The notes beneath the pieces are model-generated. The model was not told the DNA's origin. It did not search any database and saw only the letters and a program-made list of their open reading frames with translations. Position numbers and translations under genes: made by a program. A stretch of 5,603 bases of DNA from Promethearchaeia archaeon (GTDB lineage Archaea; Asgardarchaeota; Lokiarchaeia; Sigyniarchaeales; SOKP01), in the NCBI GenBank assembly GCA_029856295.1, contig JAHQWS010000170.1, positions 1-5,603 of the forward strand, read 5' to 3'. Below, in pieces: positions 5,285 to 5,603 of the stretch; the stretch's first letter is position 1, and every line of letters starts with the position of its first letter.

Positions 5285-5603
5285 ATGGCAATCGATAAAA
5301 AGCTCACAATCGTCTTCATGTTGTTTTATTTAGCCGTAATACTTTATCTATTATTATTTTTATTGTTCCCTAACGTTAAAGAAGCTATAATGCAATCTAG
5401 GCAAGATATTGCCAATTTAACAGAAGGATCAAATTATTATTGGGCACTTTTATTTGCCCTTATAGTATGTTTCATAGGATCTGCCTCAATCGGTTTTCCT
5501 GTCCCATTCCCGTTTGTGTTGTTTAGCTTATCTAATTCAATTTATTTAAAATATACCAACCAAGGGCTAATGTTGAGCGAGATTCTAGTGAGTGGTCCAT
5601 TCT
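5285..5603 (+). CDS. Integral membrane protein, probably VTT/DedA (SNARE-associated) type, 3' end missing
   Basis: The open frame runs 106 codons from an ATG at 5285 to the window edge. AGGAG at 5275-5279, five bases before the ATG, is a strong Shine-Dalgarno site and fixes the start. Residues 7-29 form a hydrophobic segment (LTIVFMLFYLAVILYLLLFL). After a polar loop a second one starts near residue 53 and runs into GSASIGFPVPFPFVLF at 65-80. A glycine- and proline-rich re-entrant stretch (IGxPxPxP) right after a membrane helix is the hallmark of the VTT/DedA fold, whose members act as lipid scramblases or transporters in the cytoplasmic membrane. The part seen is too short to be certain, and an unrelated membrane protein is possible. 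It is the second gene of the unit started by the cyclophilin-fold gene. Confidence 0.7.
   Translation, partial: MAIDKKLTIVFMLFYLAVILYLLLFLLFPNVKEAIMQSRQDIANLTEGSNYYWALLFALIVCFIGSASIGFPVPFPFVLFSLSNSIYLKYTNQGLMLSEILVSGPF

Overview
The window is strongly AT-rich and comes from an archaeon. The aspartyl-tRNA synthetase has the archaeal/eukaryotic architecture, the methionine aminopeptidase is type 2, several genes have TATA-like boxes placed for leaderless or near-leaderless transcripts, and a cyclophilin-fold protein of a type common in archaea is present. Gene style and base composition would fit an Asgard (Lokiarchaeia-like) genome, but nothing here proves that lineage.

Layout. Positions 1-100 hold the start of a probable minus-strand gene that runs off the left edge. 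It is divergent from a plus-strand cluster: aspS (174-1508), type 2 methionine aminopeptidase (1540-2454) and a nucleotidyltransferase-fold protein (2426-3283). The gaps are short or overlapping, so the three are probably co-transcribed. The first two serve protein synthesis, by tRNA charging and by removal of the initiator methionine. The substrate of the third cannot be named. An unrecognised 128-residue protein (3684-4070) stands alone with its own TATA-like box and Shine-Dalgarno site. At the right, a small cyclophilin-fold protein (4878-5264) and a membrane protein cut by the window edge (5285 onward, probably of the VTT/DedA type) form a second plus-strand unit behind a clear TATA promoter.

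The unusual part is the two 'empty' stretches on either side of the 128-residue gene (3284-3683 and 4071-4877). They carry two diverged copies of one sequence, in the same orientation. Conserved blocks appear in the same order, and both copies show traces of the same protein on the minus strand, broken by stops and frameshifts. Each copy begins on the plus strand with a GGGA(C/A)AATAGTAA border, and an inverted match to that border lies at 4646-4658, inside a set of three CTTACTATT motifs spaced exactly 43 bp apart. I read this as a decayed, possibly nested, mobile element of an unrecognised family, with the orphan gene caught between copies or carried as cargo. A structured non-coding RNA family is the main alternative.
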